This document shows positions 54,139-62,651 of a stretch of 64,000 bases of DNA, one piece after another. The stretch is taken from contig JAZRFM010000002.1 in the NCBI GenBank assembly GCA_045661345.1, forward strand, positions 9,918 through 73,917, written 5' to 3'. Each line of letters starts with the position of its first letter. Positions within the stretch are counted from its first letter, which is position 1. The stretch is from RUG12461 sp045661345. GTDB lineage: Bacteria; Bacillota; Clostridia; Lachnospirales; Lachnospiraceae. Made by a program: the position numbers and the translations under genes. The notes below the pieces were generated by a model that worked only from the letters and a program-made list of their open reading frames with translations, had not been told where the DNA came from and did no database searches.

Positions 54139-54577
54139 GTAAATGACGAGGAAATATTGGATTCAGATCGATTGCTTCGCATATTGCTGTTTCTGTTCCA
54201 AAATGACCGATCAGACGTCAAAAACAACCGCCATGATCGGCAAGGTTGGAAATGTTACAGGGCGTCACGAGTAGCACGGCGATAAATTCTATTCAGTACA
54301 CTGGACTGCTAACGAATATGGACCGGAAGAGGATCAGGATGATATTCCTGAGGCGCTTCTTGATTAAAAGTAACTAAGTGTGCTTTTATGGGGCTGCCAT
54401 ACAAAAATGACAGCCTCTTGACAGTATTCCTTTTCTCAGTGTTAGGGTCGGGAGAAATTAACCACCCCGAAAATCAGAAGAGAAGCAGGCAAAAGCCATT
54501 GACAAAGCGTTGTCATTAGACTGAAAAACTGGTCGGTACGCATACCGTACCGAATCGTACCGGACATTTTCCGGATA
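54139..54577. other. Non-coding stretch with gene debris
   Basis: No intact gene is seen. A plus-strand frame from 54203 to 54367 is interrupted by TAG and ends in YGPEEDQDDIPEALLD; it may be a decayed ORF. A weak GGCTGCCA...TGACAGCC hairpin lies near 54388-54413. Confidence 0.5.
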
Positions 54578-54613
54578 CAAAAAACGGGAAGCCAGTAACA
54601 TCAAGGCCTCCCG
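54578..54613 (-). terminator. Terminator downstream of tRNA-Gly
   Basis: On the minus strand a CGGGAGGCC / GGCTTCCCG stem with an 11-nt loop is followed by TTTTTTG, about 14 nt after the tRNA 3' end. Confidence 0.8.
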
Positions 54614-54626
54614 AACTTCTAAACAG

Positions 54627-54697
54627 AGCGGGTGATGGGAATCGAACCCACGTGTCCAGCTTGGAAGGCTGGTGTTCTACCATTGAACTACACCCGC
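54627..54697 (-). tRNA. tRNA-Gly (anticodon UCC)
   Basis: 71 nt. The acceptor stem GCGGGTG/CACCCGC, anticodon arm CCAGC-CTTCCAA-GCTGG with anticodon TCC, and T-arm GTGGG-TTCGATT-CCCAT all pair. CCA is not encoded. It has its own promoter and terminator. Confidence 0.95.
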
Positions 54698-54711
54698 ATG
54701 TCACTTTGCCT

Positions 54712-54740
54712 ATTCTACAAGGCTTTCGATTGTTTGTCAA
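54712..54740 (-). promoter_or_regulatory. Promoter of tRNA-Gly
   Basis: Minus strand: TTGACA (54735-54740), 17-bp spacer, TAGAAT (54712-54717), 15 bp before the tRNA 5' end. Confidence 0.85.
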
Positions 54741-54759
54741 GGACTTTTGCGCGGCCGGT

Positions 54760-54820
54760 CCATGCGTGGCTGCCCCATGCGTGGCTCCATGCGCACCCCA
54801 TGCGTACCCCATGCGTGGAA
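54760..54820. repeat. Five ATGCG boxes between divergent promoters
   Basis: ATGCG occurs at 54762, 54777, 54789, 54800 and 54811, mostly as CCATGCGTGG or CCCATGCGTA. The last three intervals are 12, 11 and 11 bp, about one helical turn. They lie between the tRNA-Gly promoter and the promoter of the 43-residue peptide gene, so they may be a helically phased regulator site. Confidence 0.7.
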
Positions 54821-54826
54821 ATACAC

Positions 54827-54855
54827 TTGCACAATTTCACCGGGGCGGGTATAAT
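54827..54855 (+). promoter_or_regulatory. Promoter of the 43-residue peptide gene
   Basis: TTGCAC (54827-54832), 17-bp spacer, TATAAT (54850-54855), 22 bp before the ATG. Confidence 0.75.
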
Positions 54856-54877
54856 CGTGGACAAGAGGTGACAGGCT

Positions 54878-55009
54878 ATGGTAAAAGATATTTTGGTCAA
54901 GATTCTACAGGCGCTGATGCTGCCAGGCGTTGCGGTCGCATTCCTGCTCCTTTTTGCGCGGAACAGAAAAAAAATCGGGTCCCGCAAGAACGAGACCCGG
55001 TCTGAGTAG
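54878..55009 (+). CDS. 43-residue single-pass membrane peptide
   Basis: The peptide starts MVKDILVKILQALMLPG, has one hydrophobic helix (VAVAFLLLF) and ends in a strongly basic tail (RNRKKIGSRK). AGAGGTG precedes the ATG and the promoter is near consensus. Size and layout recall type I toxin or small membrane stress peptides, but no antisense RNA is demonstrated and no homologue is recognised. Its last codons lie over the opposite-strand terminator of the MCP gene. Confidence 0.6.
   Translation: MVKDILVKILQALMLPGVAVAFLLLFARNRKKIGSRKNETRSE
54967..55000 (-). terminator. Terminator of the MCP gene
   Basis: Minus strand: CGGGTC-T-CG / CG-G-GACCCG stem with a TTCTTG loop followed by a run of eight T after one A. 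It overlaps the coding end of the small peptide on the plus strand. Confidence 0.75.
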
Positions 55010-55048
55010 TATCTGCCACATCAATGGAATATGCTTGATCAGATGCCC

Positions 55049-57121
55049 CTATTCGGTTTTACCGTCGGGGGCATCTTCATTTTCGGGAACCACGAAAACG
55101 TCCACATCATTCTGCACATCCACTGCAATATCAGAAATCGTGGAAGCGATCCCGGACACTTCCTCCATCATGGAGTTCACCATGGAAGTGGAGGCGGAAG
55201 TCTCCTCCGTCCCGGCGGCGTTATTTTCCGCAATGCTGGACAGATTTTCCACAACTCCCACAACTGTTTCCCGTACGTGATCCAGACGATCCACGGTACC
55301 GGCAATCTCATCAATCCCGAAGAGGGACTGATCAATCTCCTTTTCCACGGATCCGAAGATCTCCTGCGTCTGCTGTACATATTCGGTCTGCTGGTCGATA
55401 ATGGTCTTCACTTCGTTCATGGTCTCGATGGATTTCTGTGAATTCTCGATCAGCTCCTGGATGATCTCCTCGATCTGTTTGGTGGAATCGGAGGTCTGTG
55501 TCGCAAGGCTGCCGATCTCGTTTGCCACGACGGCAAAGCCCTTCCCTGCTTCTCCCGCACGGGCGGCTTCGATGGAAGCATTCAGCGACAGCAGGTTCGT
55601 CTGGGAAGCTATGGAAGAAATCAGGTCAGATGCCTTGGAAATGTCATCCGCCGAAGCGCTGGTATGGCTGGTCTGTTCGTACATGGCATCAACAGCATTC
55701 TTGGTCTTTTCGTTGACCTCACCCAGACGGGCAAGGATCTCTCTTGCTTCGTAGGAAGACTTGCGCATCGCTTCGGAAGAAACCTTCAGCCGCTCGGTCT
55801 GCTCCTTTGTCGCGGAAACCATTTCCCCGATTTCCCTCACGGAATCGTTGGCATTCTGTGTCTCGGAGGACTGTGCGGTCGCCCCCTGGGCAATCTCCTG
55901 TACTGCTGCATCCACCTGACCGATGGACTCCAGCGTTGCCCTGGAGTTTTCGGAAAGCTGTTTTGCACCGTTGTGAAGGTTTTCGGAACGCACCCGGAGC
56001 GAACGGACGGAATCCTCTACAGCATGTGTCAAAGAAGCCGCTGCATCTGCTATCTCGCCGACCTCGTCCTTCCGTCCGTGGAATTCCTCCAGACGTTTTG
56101 CGTTGGTAAGGTCCAGGGTGCCGATATCCTTGATGATGCCGCTGACCTTTTGAATGTTTTTGCTGATCGCCTTCGTCACAAGGAATGTAACCAGAAGCGT
56201 CAGGGCAAGCGTAATCAGTCCCACGAGCAGCATAAAGATCGAAAGGCTGTTAATCTGGCTCATGACATCGGACTCCGGCAGTGTGATCATCAGTACCGCA
56301 TCATAATCGGGGATGTTTTCGTATGCCACCCACATTTTCCTGCCGTCATCGGTTTTTGCGGAAAAATGGCCGCTGCCGTTTGCCGCCGCTTCCGTAATCG
56401 CCTGTCCGTGGGAGGGATCTGTGATTTCCGCTCCCAGCATCTCGCTGTCCGGTGCAAAAATATAGTTGTTGCGGGCGGAAGAAAGGAGATACACCTGTGC
56501 GTTGTCCATGCCGTTTAAGGACATATTGTATACCGCATTCTGCAGTTCGTCGATAAAGGAGCCGCCGCCGACAAAGCCGAGCAGGTTCCCGTCATCGTCA
56601 TAGATCCCGGAATAGTCCACCGCCACGACCTGCCCGGTGGCAGTGGAGGGCACGAGACCCTTCAGCCAGTCACCGTCATGTGCTTCCAGTGCCGGCGGGA
56701 TCGCCGCCACCGCCGCGGGGTCAGGATTTGCCAGGTCACCGATGGAATCCCTGTTTGTATGTACCAGAATCATCGTATCCGGCAGGGTGACAAACAGCCC
56801 TTCCATCCCGTTCCGGGCCTGAATATACTGATCTGCCATATCCTGTACCGTTGCCTGGAGTTCCTCATCCTCCGGATTGGCCGCCAGGGCTTTTACCTCC
56901 GGCAGATTCCGAAAGCCCCTGAAATACGCCAGATATTTGTCAAAATACTCATTGACCAGCACAGCACGCGCGTCCACAAGCTCGTTCAATCTGGACTCCG
57001 TGGTTACCATCAGGGTTGTCCTCATGCGCATGATCGAAATCCCGATCAAAGAACCCAGCCCCAGAATCACGACGATAGAAACAGCAAGCATAATCTTCAC
57101 GCCGATTTTCAGATTTTTCAT
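55049..57121 (-). CDS. Methyl-accepting chemotaxis protein with extracellular Cache sensor
   Basis: 690 residues from the ATG at 57121, 8 nt after GGAGG; a GTG 9 nt upstream overlaps that site. A first helix (about 8-30) and a second (about 285-310) flank a double-Cache-type sensor domain with PDTMILVHTNRDSIGD and AVDYSGIYDDDGNLLG segments. A HAMP linker and a long coiled-coil signalling domain follow, with the conserved tip EAGKGFAVVANEIG. It senses an external small ligand and signals through CheA/CheW, which are not in the window. No methylation enzymes are nearby. It ends at a strong terminator. Confidence 0.93.
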   Translation of the reverse strand: MKNLKIGVKIMLAVSIVVILGLGSLIGISIMRMRTTLMVTTESRLNELVDARAVLVNEYFDKYLAYFRGFRNLPEVKALAANPEDEELQATVQDMADQYIQARNGMEGLFVTLPDTMILVHTNRDSIGDLANPDPAAVAAIPPALEAHDGDWLKGLVPSTATGQVVAVDYSGIYDDDGNLLGFVGGGSFIDELQNAVYNMSLNGMDNAQVYLLSSARNNYIFAPDSEMLGAEITDPSHGQAITEAAANGSGHFSAKTDDGRKMWVAYENIPDYDAVLMITLPESDVMSQINSLSIFMLLVGLITLALTLLVTFLVTKAISKNIQKVSGIIKDIGTLDLTNAKRLEEFHGRKDEVGEIADAAASLTHAVEDSVRSLRVRSENLHNGAKQLSENSRATLESIGQVDAAVQEIAQGATAQSSETQNANDSVREIGEMVSATKEQTERLKVSSEAMRKSSYEAREILARLGEVNEKTKNAVDAMYEQTSHTSASADDISKASDLISSIASQTNLLSLNASIEAARAGEAGKGFAVVANEIGSLATQTSDSTKQIEEIIQELIENSQKSIETMNEVKTIIDQQTEYVQQTQEIFGSVEKEIDQSLFGIDEIAGTVDRLDHVRETVVGVVENLSSIAENNAAGTEETSASTSMVNSMMEEVSGIASTISDIAVDVQNDVDVFVVPENEDAPDGKTE

Positions 57122-57301
57122 TTCGTCCACCTCCGTAAAAATGCTTAAGAACTGCAGCAGGATTACTTGTGCATTTCGCTGCAGTTTCTTGATTCATGCT
57201 TTCAATTTTCTCACTTTTTCTCAAAACTGTAAAGCGCCACCGGCCGCGCAGGGGCGGATGATAACTGTAAGGTTGGCCGGCCGCGCAGGGGCAGATCCCT
57301 A

Positions 57302-57994
57302 TCAGGATTCTTCTGTTTTATGAAGTCTCCGCAGACTCGCGGCTACAATCCTGTCGGATAAGGGCATGCATTTTTCCGCCACCGGTCCCACAAGGAAGGC
57401 GCAGATCAGGGTACCGATCCCGAATTTCCCGCCGAGGAGAAACCCGATCAGGACAAAGGAAACATCGGTGATGATCCGGATGATCCAGAAACGTTTTTTT
57501 GTTTTGTCGCTGATCACGACGGCAACGAGATCGTTCGGTCCCGTTCCCGCATCCGACTTGATCACAACGGACATACCGAATGCCAGAATCACACACCCCA
57601 GGATCAGGACAATGATCTTCACCGGCAATACCGCTGTCCCAATGCCAAGCCTCCCCAGACACCAGGTAAAGAAATCAATGATCGGGCCGCCGCAGAACAT
57701 ACAGACGATGGTTCCCGCCTTCACGTAGCTTCTGTCAACGATCAGCAGAATCAGGATAATCAAAAAACACACGGCCATATGCACCATACCGTGTGTCGGT
57801 GTGAGCAATCCCGTCCCGATCACAAGCAGACGCAGCCCCTGTATCAGGACATTAAAGGGATCCGCCCCGAGATCTGCCAGCAAAAAAAGGGTCACACCCA
57901 AATGTGCGACCACCAGTCCTCCGAAAAGGACGCCAAGACGGATTGCTTTCTCAATCAGTTTTTTCTTCAAGCTTCTACCTGTGTCGTGGAACAT
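57302..57994 (-). CDS. YczE-type polytopic membrane protein
   Basis: 230 residues from the ATG at 57994, preceded by AGGAG; an ATG 24 nt upstream is less likely. About five to six hydrophobic helices are visible. The segment DAGTGPNDLVAVVISDKT and the following FWIIRIITDVSFVLIGFLLGG are typical of the YczE/YyaS family. The family's role is unclear; YczE in Bacillus subtilis affects surfactin production after translation. It is downstream of no obvious partner. Two 16-bp direct repeats (CCGGCCGCGCAGGGGC) follow at 57240-57255 and 57277-57292. Confidence 0.8.
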   Translation of the reverse strand: MFHDTGRSLKKKLIEKAIRLGVLFGGLVVAHLGVTLFLLADLGADPFNVLIQGLRLLVIGTGLLTPTHGMVHMAVCFLIILILLIVDRSYVKAGTIVCMFCGGPIIDFFTWCLGRLGIGTAVLPVKIIVLILGCVILAFGMSVVIKSDAGTGPNDLVAVVISDKTKKRFWIIRIITDVSFVLIGFLLGGKFGIGTLICAFLVGPVAEKCMPLSDRIVAASLRRLHKTEES

Positions 57995-58083
57995 GCCATC
58001 TCCTGCTTCGCAAAACAAAAATCAAAGGAGTGACTGATGAAACCAGCCTTTCCTTCAATCGCTCCGGTAGGATGCGCAGATAA

Positions 58084-58106
58084 TCGGGGTGACAGGATTC
58101 GAACCT
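58084..58106 (-). other. tRNA-Pro 3'-end duplicate, probable island attachment site
   Basis: On the minus strand the 23 nt read as a T-arm half plus acceptor strand and discriminator (GGTTCGAATCC then TGTCACCCCGA), matching the 3' end of Clostridia tRNA-Pro. No 5' half is present. Such partial copies mark the distal end of elements integrated by tyrosine recombinases. The rest of 57995-58295 is AT-rich and non-coding apart from a possible 25-codon remnant. Confidence 0.65.
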
Positions 58107-58295
58107 TAAACCCTAATTCGTTCAAATTCAGTAAAGAAAGGGGATTCGAGCATCCTTCCCTGAAATCTTAACCAAGAGTATTGGTTCTTTCCAAAAGGAT
58201 TAACTCTTTCATCTTATATTTCTTAATCTTGATATCTCCTTGCATCCCCAACGGTTCAAATAGCCACTAAGACTTCAATCCAATAGAGTATAACT

Positions 58296-59576
58296 TTAGT
58301 TTCGCAAACAACCTATCGGAATAACAAGTACTCCGTCCTCTCGTCTGTATCCATACTCTGTTCCGGTAATAACCATCTTTAAATCCGGAAGTTGGAGTGG
58401 AACCTGTTCCTCTTCTTCATTGTGTTTTTTTATAAGTCTTTCTATCTCACACAAGTGCTTTGCTCCCTCATCAACTTCTGTCTGTCCCAGCTTAAACTCA
58501 ATCAATGCATAACGGCCATCTTCCAGGTGTAATACTGCATCCGCCTCCAAATTGTTTCGATCATGATAATAGGATAATTGTCCCCCATTAGCGGATGAAT
58601 ACACTTTCAAATCCCTTATACATAAAGACTCAAATAAGAATCCGAGCGTTTTGTAATCTTTTGAGAAATAATCCGGTGATACACCAAGTGCTGCCACAGC
58701 TATTGAAGGATCAATAAAGTTTCGTTTCTTTGATGATCTTATCGAAGTTTTGGAACGAATTGATGGACACCATGCAGGAATATCCTCAATAATCATGAGT
58801 TTTTCCAATCCCGAAACATAATCATAATAGGTTTGTCTCGACATCTCACATGTAGCAGTCACATCAGCAATAATAGTTTTTGTATCAGATAGTGTACAAA
58901 GATTGCGTGCGTATGACTTCATTATTGTTCTTGTCCAAATAGGATTTCTCTTTATATTTTCTATGTTTGAAATGTCTATTTCACACGTCTGGTTTAGCAG
59001 ATCTCGCGATATCGAGAGTTTAGCCTGATCAGTCTTTCCCTTTAAACTAGCCGGCCACCCACCTCTGCATATCACATATTTTAATGTGTCAAATGATAGT
59101 TCTGATTTGCAGCCATCAAATGATTCAGGAGTATCAAATAACGCTTTTAGGGATACTTCTCCATTTGAATCTCCACTCTCATAGAGACTCATAGGATACA
59201 TCTTCATTCTTGATATTCGGAGCGTCCCGGTATGTGGCGTCTTAATATCAGCGGAGCTTGAACCGGTCAGAATATACTGACCCACCTCACCGGAATCATC
59301 GATACTTTTTCTGATAGCGCCCCATATTTTGGGAGCATCCTGCCATTCATCAAACAATCTAGGCTTTGCTCCCTTTAACAAATCTGAAGGATGTGTATTT
59401 GCTATGAGCAGATAATTCTCGCGCTCATCTTCATCTTGAAACTCAATAAAGCTTTTCGCTTTTTGCTTCGCAGTTGTAGTTTTTCCACATCCTTTTGGCC
59501 CCACAATCAGTACTCCGCCAAAAGCTTCAAGTTTCTCTATCAATTGTATGTCAGCAATTCTTTTTAAATATTTCAT
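58296..59576 (-). CDS. AAA ATPase with DUF4143 domain
   Basis: 426 residues. Walker A GPKGCGKTT is near 27 and Walker B RLFDEWQ near 74; a sensor-like ILTGSS is near 103. A winged-helix-like segment (about 225-270) precedes the DUF4143 region, whose NLEADAVLHL and ALIEFKLG elements match a PD-(D/E)XK nuclease-like core (E, D, ExK). The role is unknown; such genes are common on mobile and accessory DNA. Codon use is AT-richer than the left part of the window. Its promoter is overlaid by three 15-bp repeats, as for the related gene at 1-1063. Confidence 0.88.
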   Translation of the reverse strand: MKYLKRIADIQLIEKLEAFGGVLIVGPKGCGKTTTAKQKAKSFIEFQDEDERENYLLIANTHPSDLLKGAKPRLFDEWQDAPKIWGAIRKSIDDSGEVGQYILTGSSSADIKTPHTGTLRISRMKMYPMSLYESGDSNGEVSLKALFDTPESFDGCKSELSFDTLKYVICRGGWPASLKGKTDQAKLSISRDLLNQTCEIDISNIENIKRNPIWTRTIMKSYARNLCTLSDTKTIIADVTATCEMSRQTYYDYVSGLEKLMIIEDIPAWCPSIRSKTSIRSSKKRNFIDPSIAVAALGVSPDYFSKDYKTLGFLFESLCIRDLKVYSSANGGQLSYYHDRNNLEADAVLHLEDGRYALIEFKLGQTEVDEGAKHLCEIERLIKKHNEEEEQVPLQLPDLKMVITGTEYGYRREDGVLVIPIGCLRN

Positions 59577-59608
59577 TTTTCTGTCTCTCGCCCACCTTTT
59601 ATAACAAG

Positions 59609-59637
59609 ATTATATCCTCCACTTGACAGATTTGCAA
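59609..59637 (-). promoter_or_regulatory. Promoter of the second DUF4143 ATPase
   Basis: Minus strand: TTGCAA (59632-59637), 17-bp spacer, TATAAT (59609-59614), 33 bp before the start codon. Confidence 0.75.
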
Positions 59638-59681
59638 TATTGCACTTGACAGATTTGGAGTATTTTGTTTGACAAATTTGC
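59621..59681 (-). repeat. Three 15-bp direct repeats, 23-bp period, over the DUF4143 promoter
   Basis: Minus-strand copies [GC]CAAAT[CT]TGTCAA[AG][CT] lie at 59667-59681, 59644-59658 and 59621-59635. The last covers the -35 and spacer. Start-to-start distance is exactly 23 bp, about two helical turns. They look like operators, in a different sequence but the same layout as those at 1091-1173. Confidence 0.8.
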
Positions 59682-59767
59682 AAACAGTCTTTTATCTTTC
59701 CGATGATCTATTTCGTGAATTCCAAAACAAAACAACAGAAGAAAATATATCCTTATAGTTGGATCTA

Positions 59768-61189
59768 TTATTCTGCAAACAGATCGTCCGAAATAATTAC
59801 AGACTGAAAATTCATTGCATAGGAATTATCGATAACACCGACATTGGTTATCAATATCGGAAAGATAGCATCTCTGGTACCGGTAACCTGTGCAAATACG
59901 GCAATCTTACGACGCATATTTTCATCATCTTTTTTTGTTACCATATACTCAGAGGAGGAATATTTTGCCTCACACAGATTTATGACACGATCCTTTCTTG
60001 CAATCAGCAAATCAATCTGGGTGCCTGGCAACCCTTTATCCTTATCCGGTGCTGAATACCAGGAAAATTCTTCCGAATGGATCCCGGAGATCCCCAGCTT
60101 TTTTTTGATCTGGAATATATGGCGCAATACGACTCTCTCATAAGCAAGTCCCTGCCAGCTGTTTATCTTAGATGTATTGATCTGTCCGGACCAGAAATTA
60201 GGATCCGTAACCCCCTTTTCCATGAACTGATAGTAAAACAAAGTGAAATGGTCAATGAGCTGGTACACAGCAGCCTTGCTCTTTTTCCCATATGAGGTGT
60301 ATTTCCGTATAAATCCGCAGCTTTCAAGTTCCTCCAGTTTTTTGGAAAGATTGCCGGAATTGGGGATGCCGGATGCGGAGATCAGTTCCTCTCTTGTCAT
60401 TCCGACCTTCTTACATCCAAGAGTCTTTATAATCCGGATATATGTTTCCGGATACCGGAAAATAGAGGAATACAGATGCTCAAATTCGTCCTTTAATGGC
60501 GCCTCTTTATCAAAAAGGATCCGGTCTACATTTTGCGGGATACTAAGCCCCTTCCGAAGGAAGGTCCAATAATAGGGGACACCCCCGAAGATCATATAGT
60601 ACTGCAGAATCTGGTCTCTGTTCAGATTAAGTTTGCAGGCTTTCACATATTTCTCGCATTCTGCCAGAGTAAATGAGCCAAGGCCGATCCGATCTGTCAG
60701 CCGGTTATATAACCCGCCTTTATTATGGATAACTTTATTTATCATCCAGGACGTAGCAGACGCACTTACAATCAGTACAATATCCTTTCTGGCAGATGCC
60801 CAACCGTTCCAGAAGTTTTCCAGAGCTACTATGAGGTCACTGTTTTGCGTATCCATCCATGACAGTTCATCGATAAATATGATTTTGCGCTCTTCTCTTG
60901 ATAACCGTATCAGCTCTTTCAAGTCCTCAAAAGCCTCCAGCCAGTTTTTTGCTTTATCAGAGAAAGTGCCGCCGGCATCTTTGATGGAAGACTCAAAAGC
61001 GAAGATCTGCTCCCTGATCCCACCATCCGATAAGCCTGCATGTTGAAAGGTAAATCGATATCCGAAAGCTTCACGGATCAAAAAGGTTTTTCCGATCCTA
61101 CGCCTTCCGTAAACAGCGACAAACCTGGACCGATCATCCAACGCAGCTTCTTTTAGTATGTCCAGCTCTTTTTCCCTTCCAAGGATCAT
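59768..61189 (-). CDS. AAA ATPase with DUF234-type C-terminus
   Basis: 473 residues. It opens MILGREKELDIL; Walker A GRRRIGKT is near 29 and Walker B IIFIDELSWMD near 104. A winged helix (MTREELISASGIPNSG) is near 275. The C-terminal DUF234 part has GTQIDLLIAR and INLCEAKYSS, a PD-(D/E)XK-like nuclease core. This is the archaeal/bacterial COG1672 ATPase family, which has no settled function. The start follows GAAAGGTTGAG. It is 191 nt upstream of the DUF4143 gene but that gene has its own promoter. Confidence 0.9.
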   Translation of the reverse strand: MILGREKELDILKEAALDDRSRFVAVYGRRRIGKTFLIREAFGYRFTFQHAGLSDGGIREQIFAFESSIKDAGGTFSDKAKNWLEAFEDLKELIRLSREERKIIFIDELSWMDTQNSDLIVALENFWNGWASARKDIVLIVSASATSWMINKVIHNKGGLYNRLTDRIGLGSFTLAECEKYVKACKLNLNRDQILQYYMIFGGVPYYWTFLRKGLSIPQNVDRILFDKEAPLKDEFEHLYSSIFRYPETYIRIIKTLGCKKVGMTREELISASGIPNSGNLSKKLEELESCGFIRKYTSYGKKSKAAVYQLIDHFTLFYYQFMEKGVTDPNFWSGQINTSKINSWQGLAYERVVLRHIFQIKKKLGISGIHSEEFSWYSAPDKDKGLPGTQIDLLIARKDRVINLCEAKYSSSEYMVTKKDDENMRRKIAVFAQVTGTRDAIFPILITNVGVIDNSYAMNFQSVIISDDLFAE

Positions 61190-61236
61190 TGTCGCTCAAC
61201 CTTTCTTAATCTGCATAAAAATTTGAGTTTAAGAAG

Positions 61237-61265
61237 ACTTTACCACATAGGCATATTATATTCAA
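61237..61265 (-). promoter_or_regulatory. Predicted promoter of the DUF234 ATPase
   Basis: Minus strand: TTGAAT (61260-61265), 17-bp spacer, TAAAGT (61237-61242). Confidence 0.5.
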
Positions 61266-61374
61266 GGACATGATGCTAATTCAAAATTTATTATCAGATG
61301 TTTTTCTTAAATATCCATTTCAAAATTAGGATATCACTATATCCAGTCAATCTCCTATCGTGTTCTCAGGCTGT

Positions 61375-62214
61375 TTAGTGTATCTCTGCTGTTCCGGTAT
61401 CATAGATAAGTCCCGAGTCGCAAAGCGTTCCCCAGCTGAATACGGTACAAAGCTGTCCGGCGCCGCCTTCCAGATGAAGATCTCCGGCATTCCATGGAGC
61501 GGTGGTTCCGTAATAACCATATGTGGCGTCAACCGTATGCCCCACAGACAGAGCGCCATCATTGATATTATTCGGTCCGGATATTTCATCCCGATCAGGA
61601 AAAGCCGCCTGATCCTCAATAAAACGGGATGCAATCTCGGAATCATAACCCATGTCGGCTAACGCGGAAATACGGCTTTCATCATCCTCCACGTTCACAA
61701 CAATATCCAGGACCTTTATATATTGGTCTACATCCAATACGCCTGTCCGGACGGAAGCAGACGACTTAGGAACGCTGCGCTGGCTGTCGTTCGGGTAGCT
61801 GCCATCCTCGTTTTTTCCATAGGACATCGAATGACCGCTGTCCCCGCCATCACGGCTTACATCCAATGCACCGCTCAATTCGCCGATAGATGCGATGCTT
61901 TCAGGAAGAAAGCCGCCATAAGGAGGCCAGGCCAGATTAAAATGAAGATCCCCCTGATTGTTATAAAGAACGATCGTATCCTTTGCATTTTCCGGCGTAA
62001 TGAGATCATAATCAGTAACGGGCCAGCTCTCATCACTGCTTTCCACAAGTGCATAGATCTGCGAACCGGAAAGCTCTTCAAACGTCTTCATTTGATCTTC
62101 GGGTGTCAGTTCCTTAAACTGTTCATAAGTCAGGTCGTCTGCTTTTTTTCCGCATCCGGCAAAAGACAAAATCAAAAAACATAGCAAAACAATTACGATC
62201 TCCATACGCTTCAT
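61375..62214 (-). CDS. Lipoprotein of unknown function
   Basis: 279 residues from the ATG at 62214, which has GAGGAAAAATT upstream; an in-frame ATG at 62235 overlaps that site. A signal peptide ends in a lipobox (LSFAGC, Cys near 21), so the protein is anchored outside. An early segment LTYEQFKELTPEDQMKTFEE looks like a small helical module. The rest is acidic with Gly and Asp turns and a late cysteine pair. No family is recognised. It follows the radical SAM remnant, so it may once have belonged to the RiPP locus. Confidence 0.65.
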   Translation of the reverse strand: MKRMEIVIVLLCFLILSFAGCGKKADDLTYEQFKELTPEDQMKTFEELSGSQIYALVESSDESWPVTDYDLITPENAKDTIVLYNNQGDLHFNLAWPPYGGFLPESIASIGELSGALDVSRDGGDSGHSMSYGKNEDGSYPNDSQRSVPKSSASVRTGVLDVDQYIKVLDIVVNVEDDESRISALADMGYDSEIASRFIEDQAAFPDRDEISGPNNINDGALSVGHTVDATYGYYGTTAPWNAGDLHLEGGAGQLCTVFSWGTLCDSGLIYDTGTAEIH

Positions 62215-62291
62215 AATTTTTCCTCTTCTTTCCATCTGTCTTTTCCCTTCATTCTCTAAATGTACTTTTTCGAATATCTCTCACATGATAT

Positions 62292-62651
62292 TTACCAGTT
62301 TTTGCGGATCTCTTCAAAATCTATGGCTTCTCCGACTCCGTCCAGCGTGATCTGCGCACTCTTTACCTTACACCTTGCGAGCAGATCCTCGTTTTCCAGT
62401 GTGAGAAGATACCCGTTCGTGATTATGCCCGCGCTGTACTCTGCGCCCTTCGCCTCGCAGAGAGCCATCATCCGCCCGGACAGGGCTTCAATCACGTCGG
62501 CAGCTAACAGCGGCTCACCCCCGAACCATGTGACATGCAGGGTTTTCTTCTGTGCAGCATCCAGCATCCGCTCCGCCAAAGCAATCACGTCGTCCTGGAC
62601 TTCTGCGGTCATTTTTCCTGCCTTATGGTTTTCGAAGCAGTACTCAGACAC
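62292..62651 (-). pseudogene. Radical SAM (SPASM/anSME-like) maturase fragment
   Basis: About 119 codons. YCFEN is the last part of a Cx3Cx2C cluster motif whose first two cysteines are gone. HVTWFGGEPLLAADVIEALS, GIITNGYLLT and SAQITLDGVGEA are classic for peptide-modifying radical SAM enzymes. The frame ends soon after LDG, and the SPASM part is absent. Both ends are therefore lost. The left break of the upstream side coincides with the IS110 fragment. It probably modified the RiPP encoded at the window end. Confidence 0.8.

Noticed and set aside
54203..54367. Small plus-strand gene ending YGPEEDQDDIPEALLD
   Set aside because: Interrupted by an in-frame TAG after 23 codons and has no ribosome binding site; at best debris.
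57240..57292. Two 16-bp direct repeats CCGGCCGCGCAGGGGC between the MCP and YczE-type genes
   Set aside because: Only two copies, no promoter, att or element context; possibly a local duplication.
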